Assembly (NCBI GenBank): GCA_030765055.1
Contig: JAUKNK010000148.1
Location: forward strand, 575,501 to 639,500
Length of the DNA: 64,000 bases
From: Mantis religiosa
Lineage: Eukaryota > Arthropoda > Insecta > Mantodea > Mantidae
Reading direction: 5' to 3'
The notes beneath the pieces are model-generated. The model made no database searches, was not told where the DNA came from, and worked only from the letters and a program-made list of their open reading frames with translations. How positions within the stretch are numbered: the stretch's first letter is position 1; each line of letters starts with the position of its first letter. Positions 1-13,723 of the stretch are shown piece after piece. Made by a program: the position numbers and the translations under genes.

Positions 1-1723
1 ACTGTTATCTGTTAAGTGCACAAATAGACCCCAATCCTACAGTTAGATAATCAGCAAATCCCAGCACAACCTATAACTGTTATCCGTTAAGTGCACAAAT
101 AGACCCCAATCACACAGTTAGATACAGCGACATATCCCAGCACAACCTATAACTGTTATCTGTTAAGTGCACAAATAGACACCAAGCCTACGGTTAGATA
201 CAGCACCATATCCCAGCACAACCTATATTTGTAATCTGTTTAGTGCAGAATTAGACCCCAATCCTACGGTTACATACAGCAGCATATCCCAGCACAACCT
301 ATAACTGTTATCTGTTAAGTGCACAAATAGACCCCAATCCTACACTTAGATACAGCAGCATATCCCAGCGCAACCTATATTTGTTATCTGTTTAGTGCAC
401 AAATAGACACCAAGCCTACGGTTAGATACAGCACCATATCCCAGCACAACCTATATTTGTAACCTGTTTAGTGCACAAATAGACCCCAATCCTACGTTAG
501 ATACAGCAGCATATCCCAGCACAACCTATATTTGTAATCTGTTTAGTGCACAAATAGACCCCAATCCTACGGTTAGATACAGCACCATATCCCAGCACAA
601 CCTATATTTGTTATCTGTTTAGTGCACAAATAGACCCCAATCCTACAGTTAGATACAGCAGCATAATGCAGCACAACCTGTTTTTGTTATCTGTTTAGTG
701 CACAAATAGACCGCAATCCTACAGTTAGATACAGCGGCATATCCCAGCACAACCTATAACTGTTATCTGTTAAGTGCACAAATAGACCCCAATCCTACAG
801 TTAGATACAGCGGCATATCCCAGCACAACCTATAACTGTTATCTGTTAAGTTCCAATCCTACAGAAAAATACAGCGCCATATCCCAGCACAACCTATAAC
901 TGTTATCTGTTAAGTGCACAAATAGTCCCCAATCCTACAGTTAGATACAGCACCATATACTTGCACAATCTATATTTGTTATCTGTTTTTTGCACAAATA
1001 GAACCCAATCTTACAGTTAGATACAGAAGCATATCCCAGCACAACCTATATTTGTTATCTGTTTGGTGCACAAATAGACCCCAATCCTACAGTAAGATAC
1101 AGCAGCATATCCCAGCACAACCTATATTTGTTATCTGTTTAGTGCACAAATAGACACCAAGCCTACAGTTAGATACAGCACCATACCCCAGCACAACCTA
1201 TATTTGTAATCTGTTTAGTGCACAAATAGACCCTAATCCTGCAGTTAGATACAGCAGCATATCCCAGCACAACCTATAACTGTTATCTGTTAAGTACACA
1301 ATTAGACTCCAAGCCTACGGTTAGATTTAGCACCATATCCCAGCACAACCTATATTTGTTATCCGTTTAGTGCACAAATAGACCCCAGTCCTACAGTTAG
1401 ATACAGCAGCATATACTTGCCCAACCTTTATTTGTTATCTGTTAAGTGCACAAATAGACCCCAATCCTACAGTTAGATACAGCAGCATATTCCAGCACAA
1501 CCTGTTTTTGTTATCTTTTTAGTGCACAAATAGACCCCAATCCTACAGTTAGATACAGCAGCATATCCCAGCGCAACCTATAACTGTTATCTGTTAAGTG
1601 CCCAATTAGACCCCAGGCCTACAGTTAGATACAGCACCATATACCAGCAGAACCTATATTTGAAATCTGATTAGTTTACAAATAGACCTTAATCCTACAG
1701 TTAGATACAGCGGCATATCCTAA
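1..1723 (+). repeat. Type-B-rich satellite block, left part of a 20.9-kb-spaced duplication
   Basis: This block mixes type A monomers with TTTGTTATCTGTTTAG and TTTGTAATCTGTTTAG monomers. It aligns base for base with 20873 onward (offset 20,872). Shared markers include GATAATCAGC at 46/20918, GCATAATGCAG at 661/21533 and a shortened monomer at 848/21720. Few substitutions separate the copies, for example CTTGCCCAACC near 1427 against CTTGCACAACC in the other copy. The paralogy runs on past this block to about 4049. Confidence 0.9.
834..897 (+). repeat. Shortened 64-bp satellite monomer (12-bp internal deletion)
   Basis: Here AACTGTT starts at 834 and the next at 898, so the monomer is 64 bp. 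The run AAGTGCACAAATAGACCCC is reduced to AAGTTCC, removing the GTGCAC hexamer. The same deletion recurs at 21720, 29611, 30282, 34597, 39222, 44070, 47016, 52930, 55876, 62094 and 63297 (positions of AAGTTCC). Several copies also carry ACAGAAAGATAC or ACAGAAAAATAC downstream. A unique deletion inherited by many copies makes it a good lineage tag. Confidence 0.92.
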
Positions 1724-4700
1724 CACAACCTATAACTGTTATCTGTTAAGTGCACAAATAGACCCCAAACCTACAGTTAGATACAGCACCATATACCAGC
1801 AGAACCTATAACTGTTATGTGTTAAGTGGACAAATAGACCCCAATCCTACAGTTAGATACAGCGGCATATCCCAGCACAACCTATAACTGTTATCTGTTA
1901 AGTGCACAAATAGACCCCAATCCTACAGTTAGATACAGCGGCATATCCCAGCACAACCTATAACTGTTATCTGTTAAGCGCACAAATAGACCCCAATCCT
2001 ACAGTTAGATACAGCAGCATATACCAGCACAACCTCTAACTGTTATCTGTTAAGTGCACAAATAGACCCCAAACCTACAGTTAGATACTAACCATATACC
2101 AGCAGAACTTATATATATAAAATCTGATTAGTGCACAAATAGACCACAATCCTACAGTTAGATACAGCAGCATATACTTGCACAACCTATATTTGTTATC
2201 TGTTTATTGCACAAATAGAACCCAATCCTACAGTTAGATACAGCAGCATATCCCAGCACAACCTATATTTGTTATCTGTTTAGTGCACAAATAGACACCA
2301 AGCCTACGGTTAGATACAGCACCATATCCCAGCACAACCTATATTTGTAATCTGTTTAGTGCAGAAATAGACCCCAATCCTACGGTTAGATACAGCACAA
2401 TATCCCAGCACAACCTAAATTTGTTATCTGTTTAGTGCACAAATAGACCCCAATCCTACAGTTAGATACAGCAGCATATCCCAGCACAACCTATAACTGT
2501 TATCTGTTAAGTGCACAATTAGGCCCCAAGCCTACGGTTAGATACAGCAACATATCCCTGCACAACCTATATTTTTAATCTGTTTAGTGCTCAATTAGAA
2601 CCCAGGCCTACGGTTAGATACAGTACCATATACCAAAACAACCTCTATTTGTTATATGTTAAGTGCACAAATAGACCCCAATCCTACAGCTAGTTACTGT
2701 ACCATATACCAGCACAACCTATATTTGTTATCTGTTTGGTACACAAATAGACCCGAATCCTACAGTTAGATACAGCAGCATATCCCAGCACAACCTATAT
2801 TTGTTATCTGTTTAGTTTACAAATAGACCCCAATCCTACAGTTAGATACAGCAGCATATCCCACCACAAACTATAACTGTTATCTGTTAAGTGCACAATT
2901 AGACCCCAGGCCTATGGTTAGATACAGCACCATATACCAACACAACCTGTATTTGTTATCTGTTAAGAGCACAATTAGACCCCAAGCCTACAGTTATATA
3001 CAGCAGCTTATCCCAGCACAACCTATATTTGTTATCTGTTTAGTACACAAATAGACCCGAATCCTGCAGTTAGATACAGCAGCATATATCTGCACAACCT
3101 TTATTTGTTATCTGTTAAGTGCACAAATAGACCCCAATCCTACAGTTAGATACAGCAGCATATACCAACACAACCTGTATTTGTTATCTGTTAAGAGCAC
3201 AATTAGACCCCAAGCCTACAGTTATATACAGCAGCTTATCCCAGCACAACCTATATTTGTTATCTGTTTAGTACACAAATAGACCCGAATCCTGCAGTTA
3301 GATACAGCAGCATATATCTGCACAACCTTTATTTGTTATCTGTTAAGTGCACAAATAGACCCCAATCCTACAGTTAGATACAGCAGCATATCCCAGCACA
3401 ACCTATATTTGTTATCTGTTTAGTGCACAAATAGACACCAACCCTACGGTTAGATACAGCACCATATCCCTGCACAACCTATATTTTTAATCTGTTTAGT
3501 GCACAAATAGACCCGAATCCTACGGTTAGATACAGCACCATATTCCAGCACAACCTATATTTGTTATCGGTTTAGTGCACAAATAGACCCCAATCTTACA
3601 GTTAGATACAGCAGCATATCCCAGCACAACCTATAACTGTTATCTGTTAAGTGCACAATTAGACCCCAAGCCTACGTTTAGATACAGCACCATATCCCAG
3701 CAAAACCTATATTTGTTATCCATTTAGTGCACAAATGGACCCCAATCCTACAGTTAGATACAGCAGCATATACCTGCACAACCTTTATTTGTTATCTGTT
3801 AAGTGCACAAATAGACCCCAATCCCACATTTAGATACAGCAGCATATCCCAGCACAACCTATATTTGTTATCTGTTTAGTGCACAAATAGACACCAAGCC
3901 TACGGTTAGATACAGCACCATATCCCAGCACAACCTATATTTGTTATCTGTTTAGTGCACAAATAGACCCCAGTCCTACAGTTAGATACAGCAGCATATA
4001 CCTGCACAACCTTTATTTGTTATCTGTTAAGTGCACAAATAGACCCCAAACCTACAGTTAGATACAGCACCATATACCAGCAGAACCTATAACTGTTATG
4101 TGTTAAGTGGACAAATAGACCCCAATCCTACAGTTAGATACAGCGGCATATCCTAGCACAACCTATAACTGTTATCTGTTAAGTGCACAAATAGACCCCA
4201 ATCCTACAGTTAGATACAGCGGCATATCCCAGCACAACCTATATCTGCTATCTGTTAAGTGCACAAATAGATTCCAATGCTACAGTTAGATACAGCGGCA
4301 TATCCCAGCACAACCTATAACTGTTATCTGTTAAGTGCACAAATAGACCCCAATCCTACAGTTAGATACAGCGGCATATCCCAGCAGAACCTATAACTGT
4401 TATCTGTTAAGTGCACAAATAGACCCCAATCCTACAGTTAGATACAGCGGCATATCCCAGCACAACCTATAACTGTCATCTGTTAAGTGCACAAATAGAC
4501 CCCAATCCTACAGTTAGATACAGCACCATATCCCAGCATAACCTATAACTGTTATCTGTTAAGTGCACAAATAGACCTTAATCCTACTGTTAGATACAGC
4601 GGCATATCCTAACACAACCTTTAACTGTTATCTGTTAAGTGCACAAATAGACCCCAATCCTACAGTTAGATACAGCGGCATATCCCAGCACAACCTATAA

Positions 4701-5978
4701 CTGTTATCTGTTAAGTGCACAAATAGACCCCAATCCTACAGTTAGATACAGCGGCATATCCCAGCAGAACCTATAACTGTTATGTGTTAAGTGGACAAAT
4801 AGACCCCAATCCCACAGTTAGATACAGCGGCATATACCAGCACAACCTAAAGCTGTTATCTGTTAAGTGCACAAATAGACCCCAATCCTACAGTTAGATA
4901 CAGCACCATATCCCAGTACAACCTGTAACTGTGATCTGTTAAGTACACAAATAGTCCCCAATTCTACTGTTAGATACAGCAGCATATCCCAGCACAACCT
5001 ATATTTGTTATCTGTTAAGTGCACAATTAGACCCCAATCTAAAGTTAGATACAGCACCATATCCCAGCACAACCTATAACTGTTATCTGTTAAGTGCACA
5101 AATAGACGTTAATCCTACAGTTAGATACAGCGGCATATCCTAGCACAACCTATTACTGTTATCTGTTAAGTGCACAAATAGATCCCAATCCTACAGTTAG
5201 ATACAGCGGCATTACCCAGCACATCCTATAACTGTTATCTGTTAAGTACACAAATAGGCGCCAATCCTACAGTTAGATACAGCAGCATATCCCAGCACAA
5301 CCTATAACTTTTATCTGTTAAGTGCACAAATAGACCCCAATCCTACAGTTAGATACAGCAGCATATCCCAGCACAACCTATAACTGTTATCTGTTAAGTG
5401 CACAAATAGACGCCAATCCTACAGTTAGATACAGCGGCATATCCCACCACAACCTATGACTGTTATCTGTTAAGTACACAAATAGACCCCAAACCTACAG
5501 TTAGATACAGCACCATATACCAGCAGAACCTATATATAAAATCTGATTAGTGCACAAATAGACCCCAATTCTATAGTTAGGTACAGCAGCATGTCCCAGC
5601 ACAACCTATATTTGTTATCTGTTTAGTGCACAAATAGACCCCAATCCTACAGTTAGATAATCAGCAAATCCCAGCACAACCTATAACTGTTATCCGTTAA
5701 GTGCACAAATAGACCCCAATCCTACAGTTAGATACAGCGACATATCCCAGCACAACCTATAACTGCTATCTGTTAAGACCACAAATATACCCCAATCCTA
5801 CAGTTAGATACAGCGGCATATTTCAGCACAACCTATTACTGTTATCTGTTAAGTGCACAAATAGACCCCAATCCTAGGGTTAGATACAGCGGCATATCCC
5901 AGAACAACCTATAACTGTTATCTGTTAAGTGCACAAATAGACCCCAATCCTACAGTTAGATACAGCGGCATATCCCAG
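1724..5978 (+). repeat. 4,255-bp higher-order unit, copy 1 of a tandem pair
   Basis: The unit is 56 monomers less one base. It matches 5979-10233 at a constant offset of 4,255, checked at 1819/6074, 4863/9118 and 5656/9911, so there is no net indel between copies. I saw no substitution in the stretches I aligned. The left boundary is sharp: at 1721-1723 the copy reads TAA where the partner reads CAG, and identity starts at 1724. The first 2.3 kb also belongs to the more distant paralogy with 20873-24691. The right half is dominated by type A monomers carrying CAGCGGCATATCCC. Confidence 0.93.
2931..3386 (+). repeat. 228-bp (three-monomer) tandem duplication
   Basis: 2931-3158 and 3159-3386 are direct copies, visible from the paired TATACCAACACAACCTG runs and the rare TTAAGAGCACAATTAG and CAGCAGCTTATCCC variants, each seen twice 228 bp apart. 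The paralogous block near 23.8 kb has only one copy. The event therefore came after that split but before the 4,255-bp duplication, which carries it again at 7186-7641. Confidence 0.93.
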
Positions 5979-8900
5979 CACAACCTATAACTGTTATCTG
6001 TTAAGTGCACAAATAGACCCCAAACCTACAGTTAGATACAGCACCATATACCAGCAGAACCTATAACTGTTATGTGTTAAGTGGACAAATAGACCCCAAT
6101 CCTACAGTTAGATACAGCGGCATATCCCAGCACAACCTATAACTGTTATCTGTTAAGTGCACAAATAGACCCCAATCCTACAGTTAGATACAGCGGCATA
6201 TCCCAGCACAACCTATAACTGTTATCTGTTAAGCGCACAAATAGACCCCAATCCTACAGTTAGATACAGCAGCATATACCAGCACAACCTCTAACTGTTA
6301 TCTGTTAAGTGCACAAATAGACCCCAAACCTACAGTTAGATACTAACCATATACCAGCAGAACTTATATATATAAAATCTGATTAGTGCACAAATAGACC
6401 ACAATCCTACAGTTAGATACAGCAGCATATACTTGCACAACCTATATTTGTTATCTGTTTATTGCACAAATAGAACCCAATCCTACAGTTAGATACAGCA
6501 GCATATCCCAGCACAACCTATATTTGTTATCTGTTTAGTGCACAAATAGACACCAAGCCTACGGTTAGATACAGCACCATATCCCAGCACAACCTATATT
6601 TGTAATCTGTTTAGTGCAGAAATAGACCCCAATCCTACGGTTAGATACAGCACAATATCCCAGCACAACCTAAATTTGTTATCTGTTTAGTGCACAAATA
6701 GACCCCAATCCTACAGTTAGATACAGCAGCATATCCCAGCACAACCTATAACTGTTATCTGTTAAGTGCACAATTAGGCCCCAAGCCTACGGTTAGATAC
6801 AGCAACATATCCCTGCACAACCTATATTTTTAATCTGTTTAGTGCTCAATTAGAACCCAGGCCTACGGTTAGATACAGTACCATATACCAAAACAACCTC
6901 TATTTGTTATATGTTAAGTGCACAAATAGACCCCAATCCTACAGCTAGTTACTGTACCATATACCAGCACAACCTATATTTGTTATCTGTTTGGTACACA
7001 AATAGACCCGAATCCTACAGTTAGATACAGCAGCATATCCCAGCACAACCTATATTTGTTATCTGTTTAGTTTACAAATAGACCCCAATCCTACAGTTAG
7101 ATACAGCAGCATATCCCACCACAAACTATAACTGTTATCTGTTAAGTGCACAATTAGACCCCAGGCCTATGGTTAGATACAGCACCATATACCAACACAA
7201 CCTGTATTTGTTATCTGTTAAGAGCACAATTAGACCCCAAGCCTACAGTTATATACAGCAGCTTATCCCAGCACAACCTATATTTGTTATCTGTTTAGTA
7301 CACAAATAGACCCGAATCCTGCAGTTAGATACAGCAGCATATATCTGCACAACCTTTATTTGTTATCTGTTAAGTGCACAAATAGACCCCAATCCTACAG
7401 TTAGATACAGCAGCATATACCAACACAACCTGTATTTGTTATCTGTTAAGAGCACAATTAGACCCCAAGCCTACAGTTATATACAGCAGCTTATCCCAGC
7501 ACAACCTATATTTGTTATCTGTTTAGTACACAAATAGACCCGAATCCTGCAGTTAGATACAGCAGCATATATCTGCACAACCTTTATTTGTTATCTGTTA
7601 AGTGCACAAATAGACCCCAATCCTACAGTTAGATACAGCAGCATATCCCAGCACAACCTATATTTGTTATCTGTTTAGTGCACAAATAGACACCAACCCT
7701 ACGGTTAGATACAGCACCATATCCCTGCACAACCTATATTTTTAATCTGTTTAGTGCACAAATAGACCCGAATCCTACGGTTAGATACAGCACCATATTC
7801 CAGCACAACCTATATTTGTTATCGGTTTAGTGCACAAATAGACCCCAATCTTACAGTTAGATACAGCAGCATATCCCAGCACAACCTATAACTGTTATCT
7901 GTTAAGTGCACAATTAGACCCCAAGCCTACGTTTAGATACAGCACCATATCCCAGCAAAACCTATATTTGTTATCCATTTAGTGCACAAATGGACCCCAA
8001 TCCTACAGTTAGATACAGCAGCATATACCTGCACAACCTTTATTTGTTATCTGTTAAGTGCACAAATAGACCCCAATCCCACATTTAGATACAGCAGCAT
8101 ATCCCAGCACAACCTATATTTGTTATCTGTTTAGTGCACAAATAGACACCAAGCCTACGGTTAGATACAGCACCATATCCCAGCACAACCTATATTTGTT
8201 ATCTGTTTAGTGCACAAATAGACCCCAGTCCTACAGTTAGATACAGCAGCATATACCTGCACAACCTTTATTTGTTATCTGTTAAGTGCACAAATAGACC
8301 CCAAACCTACAGTTAGATACAGCACCATATACCAGCAGAACCTATAACTGTTATGTGTTAAGTGGACAAATAGACCCCAATCCTACAGTTAGATACAGCG
8401 GCATATCCTAGCACAACCTATAACTGTTATCTGTTAAGTGCACAAATAGACCCCAATCCTACAGTTAGATACAGCGGCATATCCCAGCACAACCTATATC
8501 TGCTATCTGTTAAGTGCACAAATAGATTCCAATGCTACAGTTAGATACAGCGGCATATCCCAGCACAACCTATAACTGTTATCTGTTAAGTGCACAAATA
8601 GACCCCAATCCTACAGTTAGATACAGCGGCATATCCCAGCAGAACCTATAACTGTTATCTGTTAAGTGCACAAATAGACCCCAATCCTACAGTTAGATAC
8701 AGCGGCATATCCCAGCACAACCTATAACTGTCATCTGTTAAGTGCACAAATAGACCCCAATCCTACAGTTAGATACAGCACCATATCCCAGCATAACCTA
8801 TAACTGTTATCTGTTAAGTGCACAAATAGACCTTAATCCTACTGTTAGATACAGCGGCATATCCTAACACAACCTTTAACTGTTATCTGTTAAGTGCACA

Positions 8901-10233
8901 AATAGACCCCAATCCTACAGTTAGATACAGCGGCATATCCCAGCACAACCTATAACTGTTATCTGTTAAGTGCACAAATAGACCCCAATCCTACAGTTAG
9001 ATACAGCGGCATATCCCAGCAGAACCTATAACTGTTATGTGTTAAGTGGACAAATAGACCCCAATCCCACAGTTAGATACAGCGGCATATACCAGCACAA
9101 CCTAAAGCTGTTATCTGTTAAGTGCACAAATAGACCCCAATCCTACAGTTAGATACAGCACCATATCCCAGTACAACCTGTAACTGTGATCTGTTAAGTA
9201 CACAAATAGTCCCCAATTCTACTGTTAGATACAGCAGCATATCCCAGCACAACCTATATTTGTTATCTGTTAAGTGCACAATTAGACCCCAATCTAAAGT
9301 TAGATACAGCACCATATCCCAGCACAACCTATAACTGTTATCTGTTAAGTGCACAAATAGACGTTAATCCTACAGTTAGATACAGCGGCATATCCTAGCA
9401 CAACCTATTACTGTTATCTGTTAAGTGCACAAATAGATCCCAATCCTACAGTTAGATACAGCGGCATTACCCAGCACATCCTATAACTGTTATCTGTTAA
9501 GTACACAAATAGGCGCCAATCCTACAGTTAGATACAGCAGCATATCCCAGCACAACCTATAACTTTTATCTGTTAAGTGCACAAATAGACCCCAATCCTA
9601 CAGTTAGATACAGCAGCATATCCCAGCACAACCTATAACTGTTATCTGTTAAGTGCACAAATAGACGCCAATCCTACAGTTAGATACAGCGGCATATCCC
9701 ACCACAACCTATGACTGTTATCTGTTAAGTACACAAATAGACCCCAAACCTACAGTTAGATACAGCACCATATACCAGCAGAACCTATATATAAAATCTG
9801 ATTAGTGCACAAATAGACCCCAATTCTATAGTTAGGTACAGCAGCATGTCCCAGCACAACCTATATTTGTTATCTGTTTAGTGCACAAATAGACCCCAAT
9901 CCTACAGTTAGATAATCAGCAAATCCCAGCACAACCTATAACTGTTATCCGTTAAGTGCACAAATAGACCCCAATCCTACAGTTAGATACAGCGACATAT
10001 CCCAGCACAACCTATAACTGCTATCTGTTAAGACCACAAATATACCCCAATCCTACAGTTAGATACAGCGGCATATTTCAGCACAACCTATTACTGTTAT
10101 CTGTTAAGTGCACAAATAGACCCCAATCCTAGGGTTAGATACAGCGGCATATCCCAGAACAACCTATAACTGTTATCTGTTAAGTGCACAAATAGACCCC
10201 AATCCTACAGTTAGATACAGCGGCATATCCCAG
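5979..10233 (+). repeat. 4,255-bp higher-order unit, copy 2 of a tandem pair
   Basis: This is the downstream partner of 1724-5978 and is apparently identical wherever I compared. Identity with the start of the unit itself runs a little further, to 10278, where CCAATCCTAGGG replaces CCAAACCTACAG. It contains its own copy of the three-monomer duplication at 7186-7641. The near absence of differences implies a very recent event, ongoing homogenisation or an assembly duplication. Confidence 0.93.
7186..7641 (+). repeat. 228-bp (three-monomer) tandem duplication, second occurrence
   Basis: This is the same nested pair as at 2931-3386, shifted by 4,255 bp: 7186-7413 and 7414-7641. It was carried along by the larger duplication. 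Confidence 0.9.
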
Positions 10234-13200
10234 CACAACCTATAACTGTTATCTGTTAAGTGCACAAATAGACCCCAATCCTAGGGTTAGATACAGCACT
10301 ATATCCCAGCACAACGTATAACTGTTATCCGTTAAGTGCACAAATAGACCCCAATCCTACAGTTAGATACAGCACCATATCCCTGCACAACCTATAACTG
10401 TTATCTGTTAAGTGCACAAATAGACCTTGATCCTACAGTTAGATACAGCAGCATATCCCAGCACACCCTATATTTGTTATCTGTTAAGTGCACAATTAGA
10501 CTCCAATCCTACTGTTAGATACAGCACCATATCCCAGCACAACCTATAAATGTTATCTGTTAAGTGCACAATTAGACCTTAATCCTACAGTTAGATACAG
10601 CGGCATATCCTAGCACAACCTATAACTGTTATCTGTTAAGTGCACAAATAGACCCCAATCCTACAGTTAGATACAGCTGCATATCCCAGCACAACCTATA
10701 ACTGTTATCTGTTAAGTGCACAAATAGACCCCAATCCTACAGTTAGATACAGCGGCATATCCCAGCACAACCTATAACTGCTATCTGTTAAGTGCACAAA
10801 TAGACTCCAATGCTACAGTTAGATACAGCGGCATATCCCAGCACAACCTATAACTGTTATCTGTTAAGTGCAGAAATAGACTCGAATGCTACAGTTAGAT
10901 ACAGCGGCATATCCCAGCACAACCTATAACTGTTATCTGTTAAGTGCACAAATAGACCTTGATCCTACAGTTGGATACAGCAGCATATCCCAGCACACCC
11001 TATATTTGTTATCTGTTAAGTGCACAATTAGACTCCAATCCTGCTGTTACATACAGCACCATATCCCAGCACAACTTATAACTGTTATCTGTTAATTGCA
11101 CAAATAGACCTTAATCCTACAGTTAGATACAGCGGCATATCCTAGCAGAACCTATAACTGTTATCTGTTAAGTGCACAAATAGACCCCAATCCTACAGTT
11201 AGATACAGCGGCATATCCCAGCAGAACCTATTACTGTTATCTGTTAAGTGCACAAATAGACCCCAAACCTACAGTTAGGTACAGCGGCATCTCCCAGCAC
11301 AACCTATAACTGCTATCTCTTAAGTGCACAAATAGACTCCAATCCTACTGTTAGATACAGCGGCATATCCCAGCACAACCTATAACTGCTATCTCTTAAG
11401 TGCACAAATATACTCCAATGCTACAGTTAGATACAGCGGCATATCCCAGCACAACCTATAACTGTTATTTGTTAAGTGCACAAATAGTCCCCAATCCTAC
11501 AGTTAGATACAGCACCATATACTTCCACAACCTATATTTGTTATCTGTTTATTGCACAAATAGAACCCAATCCTACAGTTAGATACAGCAGCATATCCCA
11601 GCACAACCTATATTTGTTATCTGTTTGGTGCACAAATAGACCCCAATGCTACAGTTAGATACAGCAGCATATTCCAGCACAGCCTGTATTTGTTATCTGT
11701 TTAGTGCACAAATAGACCCCAATCCTACAGTTAGATACAGCAGCATATTCCAGCACAACCTGTATTTGTTACCTGTTTGGTGCACAAATAGACCCCAATC
11801 CTACGGTTAGATACAGCACCATATCCCAGCACAACCTATAGTTGTTATCTGTTTAGTATAAAAATAGAACCCAATGCTATGGTTAGATACAGCAGCATAT
11901 CCCAGCACAACCTATATTTGTTATCTTTTTAGTGCACAAATAGACGCCAAGCCTACGATTAGATACAGCACCATATCCCAGCACAACCTATATTTGTAAT
12001 CTGTTTAGTGCACAAATAGTCCCCAATCCTAACGTTAGATACAGCAGCATATCCCAGCACAACCTATAACTGTTATATGTTAAGTGCACAATTAGACCCC
12101 AAGCCTACGGTGAGATACAGCACCATATCCCAGCACAACCTATATTTGAAATCTGATTAGTGCACAAATACACCCCAATCCTACAGTTAGATACAGCGGC
12201 ATATACCAGCACAACATATAACAGTTTTCTGTTAAGTGCACAAATAGTCCCCAATTCTACTGTTAGATACAGCAGCATATACTTGCACAACCTATATTTG
12301 AAATCTGATTAGTGCACAAATAGACCCAATCCTACAGTTAGATACAGCGGCATATCCCAGCACAACCTATAACTGTTATCTGTTAAGTGCACAATTAGAC
12401 CCCAGGCCTACGGTTAGATACAGCACCATATACCAACACAGCCTCTATTTGTTATCTCTTAAGTGCACAAATAGACCCCAATCCTACAGTTAGTTACAGT
12501 AACATATACCAGCACAACCTATATTTGTTATCTGTTTAGTACACAAATAGACCACAATCCTACAGTTAGATACATCAGCAAGTCCCAGCACAACCTATAA
12601 CTGTTATCTGTTAAGTGCACAAATAGTCCCCAATTCTACTGTTAGATACAGCAGCATATCCCAGAACAACCTATATTTGTTATCTGTTAAGTGCACAATT
12701 AGACCCCAATCCTACAGTTAGATACAGCACCATATCCCAGCACAACCTATAACTGTTATCTGTTTAGTGCACAAATAGACCTTAATCCTACTGTTAGATT
12801 CAGCGGCATATCCTAGCAAAACCTATTACTGTTATCTGTTAAGTGCACAAATAGACCCCAATCCTACAGTTAGATACAGCGGCATATCCCAGCAGAACCT
12901 ATAACTGTTATCTGTTAAGTGCACAAATAGAGCCCAATCCAACAGTTAGATACAGCGGCATATCCCAGCACAACCTATAACTGTCATCTGTTAAGTGCAC
13001 AAATCGACCCCAATCCTAAAGTTAGATACAGCACCATATCCCAGCACAACCTATAACTGTTATCTGTTAAGTGCACAAATAGACCTTAATCCTACAGTTA
13101 GATACAGCGGCATATCCTAACACAACCTTTAACTGTTATCTGTTAAGTGTACAAATAGACCCCAAACCTACAGTTAGATACAGCACCATATACCAGCAGA

Positions 13201-13723
13201 ACCTATAACTGTTATGTGTTAAGTGGACAAATAGACCCCAATCCCACAGTTAGATACAGCGGCATATACCAGCACAACCTAAAGCTGTTATCTGTTAAGT
13301 GCACAAATAGACCCCAATCCTACAGTTAGATACAGCACCATATCCGAGCACAACCTATAAACTGTGATCTGTTAAGTACACAAATAGTCCCCAATTCTAC
13401 TGTTAGATACAGCAGCATATCCCAGCACAACCTATATTTGTTATCTGTTAAGTGCACAATTAGACCCCAATCCTAAAGTTAGATACAGCACCATATCCCA
13501 GCACAACCTATAACTGTTATCTGTTAAGTGCACAAATTTACGTTAATCCTACAGTTAGATACAGCGGCATATCCTAGCAGAACCTATAACTGTTATCTGT
13601 TAAGTGCACAAATAGATCCCAATCCTACAGTTAGATACAGCGGCATTACCCAGCACAACCTATAACTGTTATCTGTTAAGTACACAATTAGGCGCCAATC
13701 CTACAGTTAGATACAGCAGCATA
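10234..13723 (+). repeat. Older mosaic satellite block with diverged monomers
   Basis: No single long partner covers this stretch. Pieces resemble other places: 11460-12110 resembles 16020-16690 (offset near 4,559, sharing the rare ATACTTCCACAACC), and 13130-13720 resembles about 4700-5290 (offset 8,432, sharing CCTAAAGCTG). Monomers with TCTACTGTTAG and CTATCTCTTAAG are common. Monomer length stays near 76 bp and orientation is unchanged. The higher scatter of single-base variants suggests it is less recently homogenised than its flanks. Confidence 0.8.
10424..11210 (+). repeat. Seven-monomer (532-bp) duplication, diverged
   Basis: ACCTTGATCCTACAGTT occurs at 10424 and 10956, exactly 532 bp (7 x 76) apart. 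It is followed in both copies by CCCAGCACACCCTATATTTG and a GACTCCAATCCT monomer. The copies differ at several sites (TTAGATAC against TTGGATAC, CTACTGTTAG against CTGCTGTTAC), so this duplication is older than the 4,255-bp pair. The end of the second copy is approximate. Confidence 0.75.

Noticed and set aside
4863..5099. Minus-strand 78-codon frames here and at 9118-9354, and a 61-codon one at 12105-12290
   Set aside because: They start with GTG or TTG on the reverse strand of satellite monomers. The first two are identical because of the 4,255-bp duplication. There is no evidence of coding.
5873..5883. Telomere-like CCTAGGGTTAG in some monomers (also near 10130, 26147 and 28266)
   Set aside because: TAGGGTTAG matches only one and a half TTAGGG units and arises from two base changes in CCTACAGTTAG. 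No tandem telomere repeat is present.
10886..11095. 69-codon frame beginning with a true ATG
   Set aside because: The ATG arises from a single change in AATGCTACAG (usually AATCCTACAG). The encoded residues are ordinary satellite translation, with no domain or conserved start context.
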